Assembly: GCA_002687025.1 (NCBI GenBank)
Contig: NYZG01000363.1
Coordinates: forward strand, 1 to 25,152
Direction: 5' to 3'
DNA: 25,152 nt
From: Candidatus Poribacteria bacterium
GTDB taxonomy: Bacteria > Poribacteria > WGA-4E > GCA-2687025
The notes beneath the pieces were generated by a model. It saw nothing but the letters and a program-made list of their open reading frames with translations, did no database searches and was not told the origin of the DNA. Shown in pieces: positions 1 to 7,487 of this stretch. Position 1 is the first letter of the stretch, and each line of letters opens with the position of its first letter. The position numbers and the translations under genes were made by a program.

Positions 1-113
1 CAATGCTTGCTCTACGGCTTATACGAGCCAACGACTGCTGGGAAGAGTTCTGGCAGAAGAAGCAAGCTGCATGAACCAACACTCTGTGACCACACCCTTC
101 GTCGGTCGATAGT

Positions 114-142
114 TTGCCGATCCACTGACTGCATGCTAGGCT
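114..142 (+). promoter_or_regulatory. candidate sigma-70 promoter for the GAF/cyclase-like gene
   Basis: A TTGCCG box (114-119) and a TAGGCT box (137-142) are separated by exactly 17 bases, and a TG dinucleotide sits at 134-135 in the extended -10 position. Transcription would begin near 149, giving a leader of about 115 bases before the start codon at 264. The stretch from 1 to about 150 is less G+C-rich than the rest of the window and shows no convincing coding frame, which fits an intergenic promoter region. The hexamers are only moderate matches, so this is a candidate. Confidence 0.45.
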
Positions 143-163
143 TTCGCCGCCGCGTTCCTGCCG

Positions 164-193
164 CCGCTCCGGGAGTCTGGAGACCGGCAGCGG
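164..193 (+). promoter_or_regulatory. leader hairpin 1
   Basis: Bases 164-172 (CCGCTCCGG) pair with 184-193 (CCGGCAGCGG) with a single bulged C at 188. The loop is 11 bases, and its inner TCT/AGA can also pair. It lies in the predicted leader of the gene starting at 264. No T-run follows, so a simple intrinsic terminator is unlikely. Confidence 0.5.
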
Positions 194-210
194 AGGCGCG
201 ACCGCCGCTT

Positions 211-250
211 GGGAGTAGCTCACGGGCGTGCCGCCAGGCGTGAGACTCCC
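211..250 (+). promoter_or_regulatory. leader hairpin 2, directly upstream of the ribosome binding site
   Basis: GGGAGT (211-216) pairs with ACTCCC (245-250), and CTCACG (219-224) pairs with CGTGAG (239-244). This gives twelve base pairs interrupted only by a two-base AG bulge on the left arm, with a 14-base loop. The stem ends three bases before the Shine-Dalgarno sequence at 254-261. No T-run follows it. It could modulate translation or protect the 5' end of the message; the role is inferred. Confidence 0.6.
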
Positions 251-263
251 GCTAGGAGAGGAA

Positions 264-2138
264 ATGGCCCGAGCTCGACGATCGCGAGCGAGAGTGCCCT
301 CATATATTGGCGAAGTAGACACGCTCGTGGGCGACTACGTAGCCGAGAACGTCGACGGCGCTCCCGACGACACACTCACGGGAGCGCTCGACCTCGTCAA
401 TGAATACCTGGAGAATGTCGGCGTGTGGGTGGATCTGAAGCGATCCACAGGCGCGCGGAGCTACTACTCCGCGGGGTTCCCCGAGACGCTGCGATCGCCG
501 TTAGCGGCGGACCTGGCGGGCAAGCGTGGGGACATAACGGGAGTGTACACGGCCGAGGTGGCGGGGAGCCACGTGCGAGCCGTTCCCCTGGAGCGCGACG
601 GCGCCAACGTTGGCCTGCTGGGCATGGCGCAGCCCGCGCCGTTCGCCGAGAGCGCGGTAGAGCTGCTCCGACGCCTCGAGGCGCGGCTGGAGTCCATCCT
701 GTACGCGCCCGACGAACCAACCAGCGATGAGCCCGCCGCCGACGTGACAACCGACGCAGTCGACGGGGCGGCGGCAGAACCGATCTCAGAGCCGCCGGCC
801 GAAGGCACGCAGGACTCGGATGAAGCCGAAGCCGAAGACATCGCCGGGACGCCGGCCGAGGACGAGAAGCAGGAGGCTAAGAGGCCCACAGTGGAACGTC
901 ATACACTACGCTCGCAAGTCAAGGAGGCCCTGGATCGCGAGGGCCTCGATGGGATTGGCGACGCCCTGGCGCTGTTGCAGACCTACACATCGTCCGAGCG
1001 CGCGACGGTCGTGTACCTCGACGACTACTACGAGGAGTCGTCGCTCGCCCACAGTCGCGGCGTCAACACGGTCTTCGTAGCAGATGGCGCGGTGACGGAC
1101 GCTCCGTTGCGGAGCTACCTGCTGCAAGAAGGCCTCGGGGGCAACCTCATCGAGTATTCCGGCGAGGTCGGCGATTCCGTCCACGCCATGGCCGCGCTCG
1201 GGATCGTAGGTTCCCCGGGCGAGGACGCGCCCCACTACGATAGCGTCACGCTCGAAGACCGCACGCGCCATCCGAACACGACCATCGGCAAGCTGTTCCT
1301 CGTCGGTGGCGAGCCGTTGGACCCGTCCGAAGCCGACGTCGTCGACTCCGTGGCGATGCAGATCGAGACGAAGCTCGCGCACTATCACTCGATGAAGCGG
1401 GAGCTATCCGTTTCGTTGCCTGCGGACCAGGCCGAGTTCCTGATCCGTCGGCCGGCCATCGGTCACTGGGTGTTCGACAGCCCTCGGCAGGTGGAGATCG
1501 CGCTGGTGCAGGGCGGCATCCACGACTTCGCCGACATCGTGCAGCGCGTGGGGGACCCGCAGGCTACGATCGGCGGCGCGCGCCACTGGGTGGATCGCAT
1601 GCGGTCGCTCACGACATCCCACGGCGGGTACTTCGACGACGACGCCGGTGACTCCGCCACCTGCATGTTCGGCCCGCCGTTCTACGAGGCCGCCGCAGCG
1701 GCGCTCGACAGCGTAGAAACTGTCGCCGACATGGAGCGATTCATGGACGCCGTCCCGCCCGACGCAGGCCGGTACGCGTACGGCGCGGTCATGTTCGCGC
1801 TGGAGGCGATTGCCGCCGCGGGCGACTCCGACCTGGGCGGCGAGCCGTTGCAGATATCGGTTGGCATCGAGGTGAGCGCCGTCACCGTGGGTAATCTGTC
1901 CCGCGGGGCCGGATCGCTGACGGCCATCGGCGACGGCGTCAGCCACGCGGCGCGCCTGCAAGAGAACGCCGGACCGGGTCAGGTCGCCATCGGCCCGAAC
2001 TGCCATGCGGCCATTGAGAGCTACCGAAGCGCCAGCCTCGCGACCGAGCTGCCGTTCGACATGACGGCCGGCGGGAATGTCCAGCTCAAGGGCGTGGACG
2101 AGCCGGTGGCGTACTACGTGGTGACCGCCCGCGGCTAG
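264..2138 (+). CDS. GAF-like / degenerate class III cyclase-domain protein
   Basis: A soluble protein of 624 residues with no signal peptide or membrane segment. Residues about 25-148 and 220-378 look like two GAF-type sensory domains (compact alpha/beta, fold only inferred). They are joined by a very acidic, Ala/Pro/Glu-rich linker (149-210). Residues about 400-624 follow the class III nucleotidyl cyclase pattern: a GIHDF segment near 418, AGDSATCMFG near 462-471, an IGDGVSHAARLQ segment, and a terminal LKGVDEPV typical of the family. Key residues are missing. The first metal-binding Asp is Gly, and the catalytic Asn is Ser; the second Asp and the Arg are kept. It is therefore probably a non-catalytic, ligand- or partner-binding homologue. 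The start at 264 is chosen because GGAGAGG (255-261) lies just before ATG; a GTG at 228 falls inside a leader hairpin. The domain class is fairly secure; the function is unknown. Confidence 0.85.
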   Translation: MARARRSRARVPSYIGEVDTLVGDYVAENVDGAPDDTLTGALDLVNEYLENVGVWVDLKRSTGARSYYSAGFPETLRSPLAADLAGKRGDITGVYTAEVAGSHVRAVPLERDGANVGLLGMAQPAPFAESAVELLRRLEARLESILYAPDEPTSDEPAADVTTDAVDGAAAEPISEPPAEGTQDSDEAEAEDIAGTPAEDEKQEAKRPTVERHTLRSQVKEALDREGLDGIGDALALLQTYTSSERATVVYLDDYYEESSLAHSRGVNTVFVADGAVTDAPLRSYLLQEGLGGNLIEYSGEVGDSVHAMAALGIVGSPGEDAPHYDSVTLEDRTRHPNTTIGKLFLVGGEPLDPSEADVVDSVAMQIETKLAHYHSMKRELSVSLPADQAEFLIRRPAIGHWVFDSPRQVEIALVQGGIHDFADIVQRVGDPQATIGGARHWVDRMRSLTTSHGGYFDDDAGDSATCMFGPPFYEAAAAALDSVETVADMERFMDAVPPDAGRYAYGAVMFALEAIAAAGDSDLGGEPLQISVGIEVSAVTVGNLSRGAGSLTAIGDGVSHAARLQENAGPGQVAIGPNCHAAIESYRSASLATELPFDMTAGGNVQLKGVDEPVAYYVVTARG

Positions 2139-2142
2139 CCGC
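2131..2142. terminator. 12-bp palindrome between two convergent stop codons
   Basis: GCGGCTAGCCGC is a perfect palindrome spanning the TAG of the plus-strand gene (2136-2138) and touching the TAG of the minus-strand gene (2144-2142). Only three bases separate the two stops. It can fold only as a four-base-pair stem with a CTAG loop and has no T-run. A bidirectional terminator is possible but weakly supported. Confidence 0.25.
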
Positions 2143-3563
2143 TAGGCCGGCAAGGCCGCTCCGATGGCCTGGGCAAGACCGGCGGCGTCGGCGTACTCCT
2201 GAATGGGCAGTATGCTGGCGCCGTCGGCGCGCCATGCGTGCATCTCCCGCCACTCATTGCCACGCCCCCGCAGGACTACCGGAAGCGTCGGCGCGCGCGT
2301 CGCGCGCAGGGGCGCCACGAGGGCCTCGGGCGGGCGGCCGGTGTCGGACATGTCCAACACAACGAGCTTCGAGGCGGCGCCCAGCGTTGCGAAGGCAGCG
2401 GCCGTCTCCTCGGTGACCTGCCCGCGCAAGTCGAATACGACCGGCTCCAGGCCGCGAGCGTGAATGGCGGCCCGCACGTCGTCGAGGTCTGCGTAGCGGC
2501 GGTCGTCATATCTGCCGCAGATCAGGACGATCTTGGCCCGCAACTCCTCCACAACGGCCCGCACTGCCGCGCTCCCGCACAGCAGTTGAACGAAGAGCGC
2601 CAGGGACAGGTCGTCGACCGCGATCAGCGGCGCGCCCTCGGGCGTGATGCGCAGACGCTCCTGAGCGGCCGGAACGCCTTCGGCTGCCCACAATGACACG
2701 CCGTGAGCGTGGCAGTCTCGGAACGTGGCTCCCTCCAGCCGCGCGGCGATCAGTGACGCGTTCGACAGGTCCGCCCCGGTGAGGTCCGCGCCGGTGAGGT
2801 CGGCCTCGCGCAGGCCGGTGTCGCTAAGGTCTGCGCCGACCAGTGTCGCGCCGTCGAATATCGCCCTCCGCAGGTTGCACTGGTTCAGGTTGGCTCCGGT
2901 CAGGTCTGCTCCCGAAAGGTCCACGCCGACGAGTTCGGCGCGGCGCAGGTCGCTGTTCGCCAGCCTGGCCCCCTTGAGGTCCGCGCCGTTCAGCACCGCC
3001 CCTCTCAGGTCGGCTTCTCCGAGGTCGGTGTCGCGCATGTTCGCGCCGGAGGCGTCGACGTTCTTGAGGTCGGCGTTGGCGAGGACGGCCTCGTAGAGAT
3101 TGGCCCGCTGCAGGGTGGCCTCGGGCATAACGGCCGCTCGCAGAGACACGTTGAACATGAAGGCATCGGAAAGGTCGGCGCCCGTGAGGTCGGCGCCGGA
3201 AAGGTCCGCGTCACGCAGCGCGGCCTCTTGCAGGTCGGCGTCCATCATGCGCGCGCCACGCAGGTTCGTCTGCTGCATGTTGGCCGCGCGCAAGGACGCC
3301 TCGGTTAGCTCCGCGCGAAGCAGGACCGCCTCTTGGAGATCGGAGGCGTCCAGCGCCGCGCCGGCCATGCGCGCCTCTACCAGGTCGGCTTGACTCAGCG
3401 CGCAGCCGGACAGGTTGGCGCCCGCGAACTCGGCGCCTTCGAACGGCGTATGGCGGAGGTCTGCGTCGGAAAGGTCCGGCACGACGCCGGGAGCGTCGCG
3501 GCGCCATCGATTCCACGCAGCGGCGCCCTGCTTAAGGATGTCGAGATGCTCGGCACTGGCCAA
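2142..3563 (-). CDS. pentapeptide-repeat protein with C-terminal alpha/beta (TIR-like) domain
   Basis: A protein of 473 residues. Residues 1-25 have the EHLDILKQG...WNRWR opening seen in many pentapeptide-repeat proteins. From about 29 to 284 run some fifty consecutive A(D/N)LxxA-type pentapeptides, predicted to form a quadrilateral beta helix. A linker (about 285-340) leads to an alpha/beta domain (342-473) with strands such as KIVLICGRY, PVVFDL and KLVVLDMSD. This resembles the Rossmann/TIR-like tail found on other bacterial pentapeptide proteins. No signal peptide is seen, so it is probably cytoplasmic. The start is a TTG with GGAAGG eight bases upstream, and it matches the usual N-terminus of the family. 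It lies 87 bases downstream of the UPF0182 gene on the same strand and has its own promoter. Ligand and function are unknown. Confidence 0.9.
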   Translation of the reverse strand: MASAEHLDILKQGAAAWNRWRRDAPGVVPDLSDADLRHTPFEGAEFAGANLSGCALSQADLVEARMAGAALDASDLQEAVLLRAELTEASLRAANMQQTNLRGARMMDADLQEAALRDADLSGADLTGADLSDAFMFNVSLRAAVMPEATLQRANLYEAVLANADLKNVDASGANMRDTDLGEADLRGAVLNGADLKGARLANSDLRRAELVGVDLSGADLTGANLNQCNLRRAIFDGATLVGADLSDTGLREADLTGADLTGADLSNASLIAARLEGATFRDCHAHGVSLWAAEGVPAAQERLRITPEGAPLIAVDDLSLALFVQLLCGSAAVRAVVEELRAKIVLICGRYDDRRYADLDDVRAAIHARGLEPVVFDLRGQVTEETAAAFATLGAASKLVVLDMSDTGRPPEALVAPLRATRAPTLPVVLRGRGNEWREMHAWRADGASILPIQEYADAAGLAQAIGAALPA

Positions 3564-3625
3564 TTCGCGGGCCTTCCGGGTGCGTCGGGTCGGTACCCGT
3601 GGTGGGCGGAACGCCCGAGGCGCGG

Positions 3626-3654
3626 ATCATACGGCCGGGGGGCGCGTCGGTCAA
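3626..3654 (-). promoter_or_regulatory. sigma-70 promoter for the pentapeptide-repeat gene
   Basis: Read on the minus strand, TTGACC (3654-3649) and TATGAT (3631-3626) are separated by 17 bases: five of six matches to consensus in each box, with optimal spacing. Transcription would start near 3619, giving a leader of about 56 bases before the TTG start at 3563. The -35 box contains the TGA stop codon of the upstream UPF0182 gene (3653-3651). The leader holds two small hairpins: 3604-3608 with 3612-3616 (loop GAA), and 3586-3590 with 3595-3599. Confidence 0.75.
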
Positions 3655-6600
3655 TCGGAGACGCCCGCTCCGTTGCTCTCGACCAAGCGTCGTAGCGCGC
3701 GCAGGTCCCCGCGCAACCGCTCCAGCGCCGCCGCGGCCTCGAGCAGGCGGCCTTCGCCGGTCGCGCGTAGGTACTCCTCGAGACCTGCATTCGCGGACCG
3801 CGCCACGTCGGCGACGGTGCGCGTGGCGGGCCCGGCGAACGCGGTGCGCGTCAGCGAGCGTGACACGTCCAGCGGGAATCCGGCCAAGACCTCGATGTCC
3901 TCCGCGACCGTCTGGAACTGCTCGCGGGCGATCCTGAGCCCGTAGCTGCCGGGCATGATCGTCTCGATGCGATAGGCGCCGGACGGGCCCGTCACCGCGG
4001 CGCCCGGCAGGGGATCGCCCGCCTCCGTGTACACCGAGACGACTGCCTCCGACACGGGGTCTCCGCGCTCGTCCGTGACTGTGCCGGCGATGATGCCGAA
4101 TTCGCCAACGCGGAACGCCGCCCGCAAAGCGCCCTGGAACGTCGTGTCTGACCCGAGTTTGTCGTCGGCGACGATGATGACGAACTTGAGCTCCGGCATG
4201 CTCTCGCCCTCTTCGCCGGTTGCCCTGAGGTACACCGGCTCTGCGTAGACGAGGGCATGCGTTCCCTCCTTCGTCAAGACGGGCAGGAGGAGCAGATTCC
4301 CTCGAATGACCTCGGAGCCGCGCTGCCCCAGGAGCGTGAACTGGCCGGACAACTCGGTGTCCTGGTCGATACGGTTCTCGACCTGCTCGGGGCCGTCGAC
4401 CTCTTCCGCGCGCGAGAGCAGGTAGCAGGTGAGTTTCCCATAGTTGTCTCGATCGGAGCCGGCGACCAGCCACGCCGTGAGCCGCTTCGTGGTGGCGGGC
4501 GGGGCGAACGGGATGACGCTGACGAACTCCGGCCCCGCGTCGCCGGGCATGTCCATCACCGTGTAATACGGCATCATCGGCTGGAGCTCATCGCTGTGGA
4601 ACAGCTCGCGTGGGAGCTTCCATGCATCGCCGCCCGTGATGAATATCACGGGGTCCTGCACGTGATACGTCGCATAGACCGAGGCCTGCGCCCACAGCAT
4701 GTAGTCCGGGTAGCGCAGGTGGGACCGTAGCTCGTCGGGCATTGCGTGGATCGGCGAGAACAGCTCCGGGAAGTGATGCCGGTACACCGCGAGCAGCGGA
4801 TCGTCATGGTCGGTGAAGTAGAACCGGACGTCGCCGTTGTACGCGTCGACGACAGCGACGGCGGAGTTCCGAATGTAGTTCAGCCGTCGCAGATCGGGCT
4901 CGTCGTGATTGGGCCCTCCGAGATCGCGAATCCGCGCGCCGTCGGCATCCCTTGGCACGAGGGGCGCAGCGTAGGGGTAGTGATTCGTCGTCGTGTAAAG
5001 GTCGATGATCCACCAGAGCTTGCCGGTATCCTCGCCGACGACCAGAAAGGGGTCGGGGTCGAACTTCAGGAAAGGCGCGAGCCGCCTTGCTCGCTCCAGC
5101 ACGTTGCGGTGAAGCATTACGCGCGTGTCCGGCTTGAGGGCGCGCGAATAGGCGACGCGCCACGGTTCCTTCAGCCGCGACGCGAAGGCAAGCCGGCGCA
5201 CCCCCAGTCGGCGGCCGACGGGAAGGCCGCCCGTTCCCGCGTAGCGCGTGTATTGGAACTTGCCCTCCACGGGATAGTCCACCTCCATCTCCGTGCTGTC
5301 GACGAGCACGTACTCCCTGGTGATCTCGCCGTAGTAGACCTCCGGCCGTCGGACGTGGATCGGCTCGTACTCTTCGCCGTCCGGGTATTGGAGCGGGATG
5401 CCCTTGATCCAGAACCGGGGCACGCCGGGATCTTCCGCCTCGTTCACGGGCGCCATCGCCACGCCGTAGCCGTGGGTGTACCGCGCGCGTCGGGTCAGCC
5501 AGTCGGAGGTCGCGAGCTTGGCGGGGTTCACTTCGCGCGCCGCGATGACCACCTGCCGTAGGCGGCCGTCGATCTCATACCGGTCGACGTCGGGGTAGGG
5601 GTAGAACTCGTAGTACCGCTGGATCGTCTGGCTCTGCTGCAGGCGTTCCCACACCACGCGGCGGTCCCACAGCTGGACGTTGCGGAGCACCTCCGGGCGG
5701 GCGACGACGTCGTCGAAGTTCGCAAGCTGTCGGACCGTCCGATTCTGCTCGATGGCGTCGAGGTTGTACGCGCGTTGGGTCATGGCGATGTGGTTCGCCA
5801 GGAACGGACGCTCGACCTGGAACGGGTTGGGCCGGACCTGGAACAGATAGACGGTAGCAGGATACGCCCACACGATCGCGACGTAAGTCACCATCCACGC
5901 CGTGGCCACCCCGTACCAGATACGCCGCCTGCGCAGGAATGCATTCGCCGCCAGGACGGCGACTAAGGCGACTAAGGCGACCATGTAGACGCGATACGCC
6001 CCGATCTGCACGAGATCCACGTAGCTTACGCCGTAGGGCACGCGTCCGCTCTTGATGAGGCTTGGCGTCGCGTACAGCAGGGCGCTCGCCGCGACGCGCG
6101 CGCGTAGGGCGCCCACGAGGAGCAGGCCGCCCCACAGCGCCGTCGCATGGACGGCGATGCCACGTACGGCGCGCGGCATCGAACGGGTGTCGCGGTAGTA
6201 GTAGTAGCGGTACTGGTACCCGACGATGGCGAGAGTCGCCCAGAGCAGGAGCTTCGCCCACAGAGTGACCCACCTCAGCTTGGGGAATGCGAACAGGTAG
6301 TAGCCCACGTTGCGGTGGAAGATCGGATCGGCGAAGCCCTCGCGGAGATGGTCGGACTGCGGCAACTGTGCTACGAGCGAGCGCGCGGCCTCCTGAAGCC
6401 CGGCGGAGTCGGCTGCCGCATGAAACACCTCGGACTTGGCGTAGCGGGCGCTTGCGGTCACCCCGGCGGGTGAGCCCAACGCCTGTCCTGTGTTCGCGTC
6501 GTCGGTGCGCTCTAGGATCGTGGCCCCGGACAGCTCGAGGAAGACATCGTAGCCGTCGGCCGCGTCGCTGGCGAGGAGGTACGCGCGCGCAGTGAAGTGC

Positions 6601-7337
6601 GGGGCCTCCGGCGCGCGCTTGAGGACCGCGTCACCATCGCGCGCGACGCTGACGTCGGGCGAGTCCGCGAACGCCGACTCGAGCGCGGCCGTCACGGAGC
6701 TCTGGACCGTTTCGAGGTCGCGGCGAAGGTCGACATTCCAGGTGACCGCGTCGGCCTCGTGCCCTGGGGTCCCGATTACGGCCGGGGCCAAGTGCACCGT
6801 GGCGCGGACGCGTCCGGCGCCCTGTTCGTACGCGTCGGCGTGGACGAACGCCTCCCAGTGACGCATCAGCATGCCCGCGAGGGCACACGCTACTACCGCG
6901 CCGGCGATGAGCAGGAACCGGTGGAACGCGCGCGTGGAGTGGGCCGCCCAATGCTCCCGACCCGCGGCCAGACGGCATGTCGACCGCGCCACCAGCACAT
7001 TGACGGCGATGAACGCAACGCCCGCGGCCGCGTATGTCCAGAAAACACCCCACTGGGTCGACACAACCCGCCACATCACACGATCATAGCCCGCGGACGA
7101 GCCGTCTCGGGAGAAGTGCGCGTACCAGAGGGTCTCGGTCCACAGGTATGCGGCATGCGGCCAGACGAGCAGCAGGAACATGCCGCCTGGGACAAGGAGG
7201 AGTATGGCGCCGATGAGCGTTTGACGACGGTCGCGATCCCGTTTGCCCCGCCAGAGGCGCCACCCGGCGAACCACATTGTCAGGGCGAGCAGGAGCAGGT
7301 TGGCGGCGAGCGATACTGTTACGGGGAACGCTTTCAA
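3651..7337 (-). CDS. UPF0182 family membrane protein with extra domains
   Basis: A protein of 1228 residues related to the UPF0182 (COG1615) family of large membrane proteins of unknown function. About eight hydrophobic segments are visible, near 8-28, 41-60, 98-117, 139-158, 357-374, 398-415, 442-465 and 478-498. They are followed by a large domain, probably outside the membrane. Family signatures include DPIFHRNVGYYLF (about 338-349), the VRPNPFQVERPFLANHIAMTQRAY region (about 501-523), and an Ala/Leu/Glu-rich helical C-terminus. Two additions stand out. One is about 170 residues (165-334) between the fourth segment and the DPIF motif. The other is a carboxypeptidase-regulatory-like beta domain (about 1078-1160) just before the C-terminal helix. 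The start is TTG with GGAGG nine bases upstream (7351-7347); no longer start is available in frame. Family assignment is strong; the role is unknown. Confidence 0.93.
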   Translation of the reverse strand: MKAFPVTVSLAANLLLLALTMWFAGWRLWRGKRDRDRRQTLIGAILLLVPGGMFLLLVWPHAAYLWTETLWYAHFSRDGSSAGYDRVMWRVVSTQWGVFWTYAAAGVAFIAVNVLVARSTCRLAAGREHWAAHSTRAFHRFLLIAGAVVACALAGMLMRHWEAFVHADAYEQGAGRVRATVHLAPAVIGTPGHEADAVTWNVDLRRDLETVQSSVTAALESAFADSPDVSVARDGDAVLKRAPEAPHFTARAYLLASDAADGYDVFLELSGATILERTDDANTGQALGSPAGVTASARYAKSEVFHAAADSAGLQEAARSLVAQLPQSDHLREGFADPIFHRNVGYYLFAFPKLRWVTLWAKLLLWATLAIVGYQYRYYYYRDTRSMPRAVRGIAVHATALWGGLLLVGALRARVAASALLYATPSLIKSGRVPYGVSYVDLVQIGAYRVYMVALVALVAVLAANAFLRRRRIWYGVATAWMVTYVAIVWAYPATVYLFQVRPNPFQVERPFLANHIAMTQRAYNLDAIEQNRTVRQLANFDDVVARPEVLRNVQLWDRRVVWERLQQSQTIQRYYEFYPYPDVDRYEIDGRLRQVVIAAREVNPAKLATSDWLTRRARYTHGYGVAMAPVNEAEDPGVPRFWIKGIPLQYPDGEEYEPIHVRRPEVYYGEITREYVLVDSTEMEVDYPVEGKFQYTRYAGTGGLPVGRRLGVRRLAFASRLKEPWRVAYSRALKPDTRVMLHRNVLERARRLAPFLKFDPDPFLVVGEDTGKLWWIIDLYTTTNHYPYAAPLVPRDADGARIRDLGGPNHDEPDLRRLNYIRNSAVAVVDAYNGDVRFYFTDHDDPLLAVYRHHFPELFSPIHAMPDELRSHLRYPDYMLWAQASVYATYHVQDPVIFITGGDAWKLPRELFHSDELQPMMPYYTVMDMPGDAGPEFVSVIPFAPPATTKRLTAWLVAGSDRDNYGKLTCYLLSRAEEVDGPEQVENRIDQDTELSGQFTLLGQRGSEVIRGNLLLLPVLTKEGTHALVYAEPVYLRATGEEGESMPELKFVIIVADDKLGSDTTFQGALRAAFRVGEFGIIAGTVTDERGDPVSEAVVSVYTEAGDPLPGAAVTGPSGAYRIETIMPGSYGLRIAREQFQTVAEDIEVLAGFPLDVSRSLTRTAFAGPATRTVADVARSANAGLEEYLRATGEGRLLEAAAALERLRGDLRALRRLVESNGAGVSD

Positions 7338-7370
7338 CGGCCGCCGCCTCCATGTGCATGTCGCGCCGGC

Positions 7371-7399
7371 AGGCTATCCCAGCGGGTGTATCGCCGCAA
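7371..7399 (-). promoter_or_regulatory. candidate promoter for the UPF0182 gene
   Basis: On the minus strand, TTGCGG (7399-7394) and TAGCCT (7376-7371) are spaced by 17 bases. The predicted transcription start, near 7364, leaves a leader of about 27 bases that contains the GGAGG ribosome binding site before the TTG start at 7337. The -35 box directly abuts the -35 box of the divergent promoter at 7400-7405. Confidence 0.5.
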
Positions 7400-7428
7400 T
7401 TGGAGGGGCGGCGCCCGAGTGGTATACT
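7400..7428 (+). promoter_or_regulatory. sigma-70 promoter for the secreted protein / Rieske pair
   Basis: TTGGAG (7400-7405) and TATACT (7423-7428) are separated by 17 bases, a good sigma-70 match, with transcription expected near 7435. It points towards the genes at 7463 and 8050 and is back-to-back with the minus-strand promoter at 7371-7399. Confidence 0.65.
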
Positions 7429-7445
7429 GGATCAGGGAGCCCGCC

Positions 7446-7487
7446 ATGGTCGGGGAAACGTCGTGGACACCAAACGACTCTCATTGA
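7446..7487 (+). CDS. possible 13-codon upstream ORF
   Basis: ATG at 7446 is preceded by GGGAG (7435-7439) at a six-base spacing and runs 13 codons to a TGA at 7485-7487. It overlaps, in another frame, the GTG start of the next gene at 7463. Because transcription probably begins near 7435, its leader would be very short. It could be a translated leader peptide or chance. Confidence 0.2.
   Translation: MVGETSWTPNDSH

Noticed and set aside
228..263. GTG start at 228 for the cyclase-like gene
   Set aside because: It lies in the loop region of a strong leader hairpin, and the GGAGAGG plus ATG at 264 is far better.
2725..3393. Short DNA repeats resembling a tandem array
   Set aside because: They are explained by the pentapeptide code (repeating GCCGACCTG-like units on the minus strand), not by a CRISPR or satellite.
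4746..5561. Plus-strand open frame of 271 codons inside the UPF0182 gene
   Set aside because: It is antisense to a well-supported gene; the product is Arg/Val/Asp-rich with no motif.
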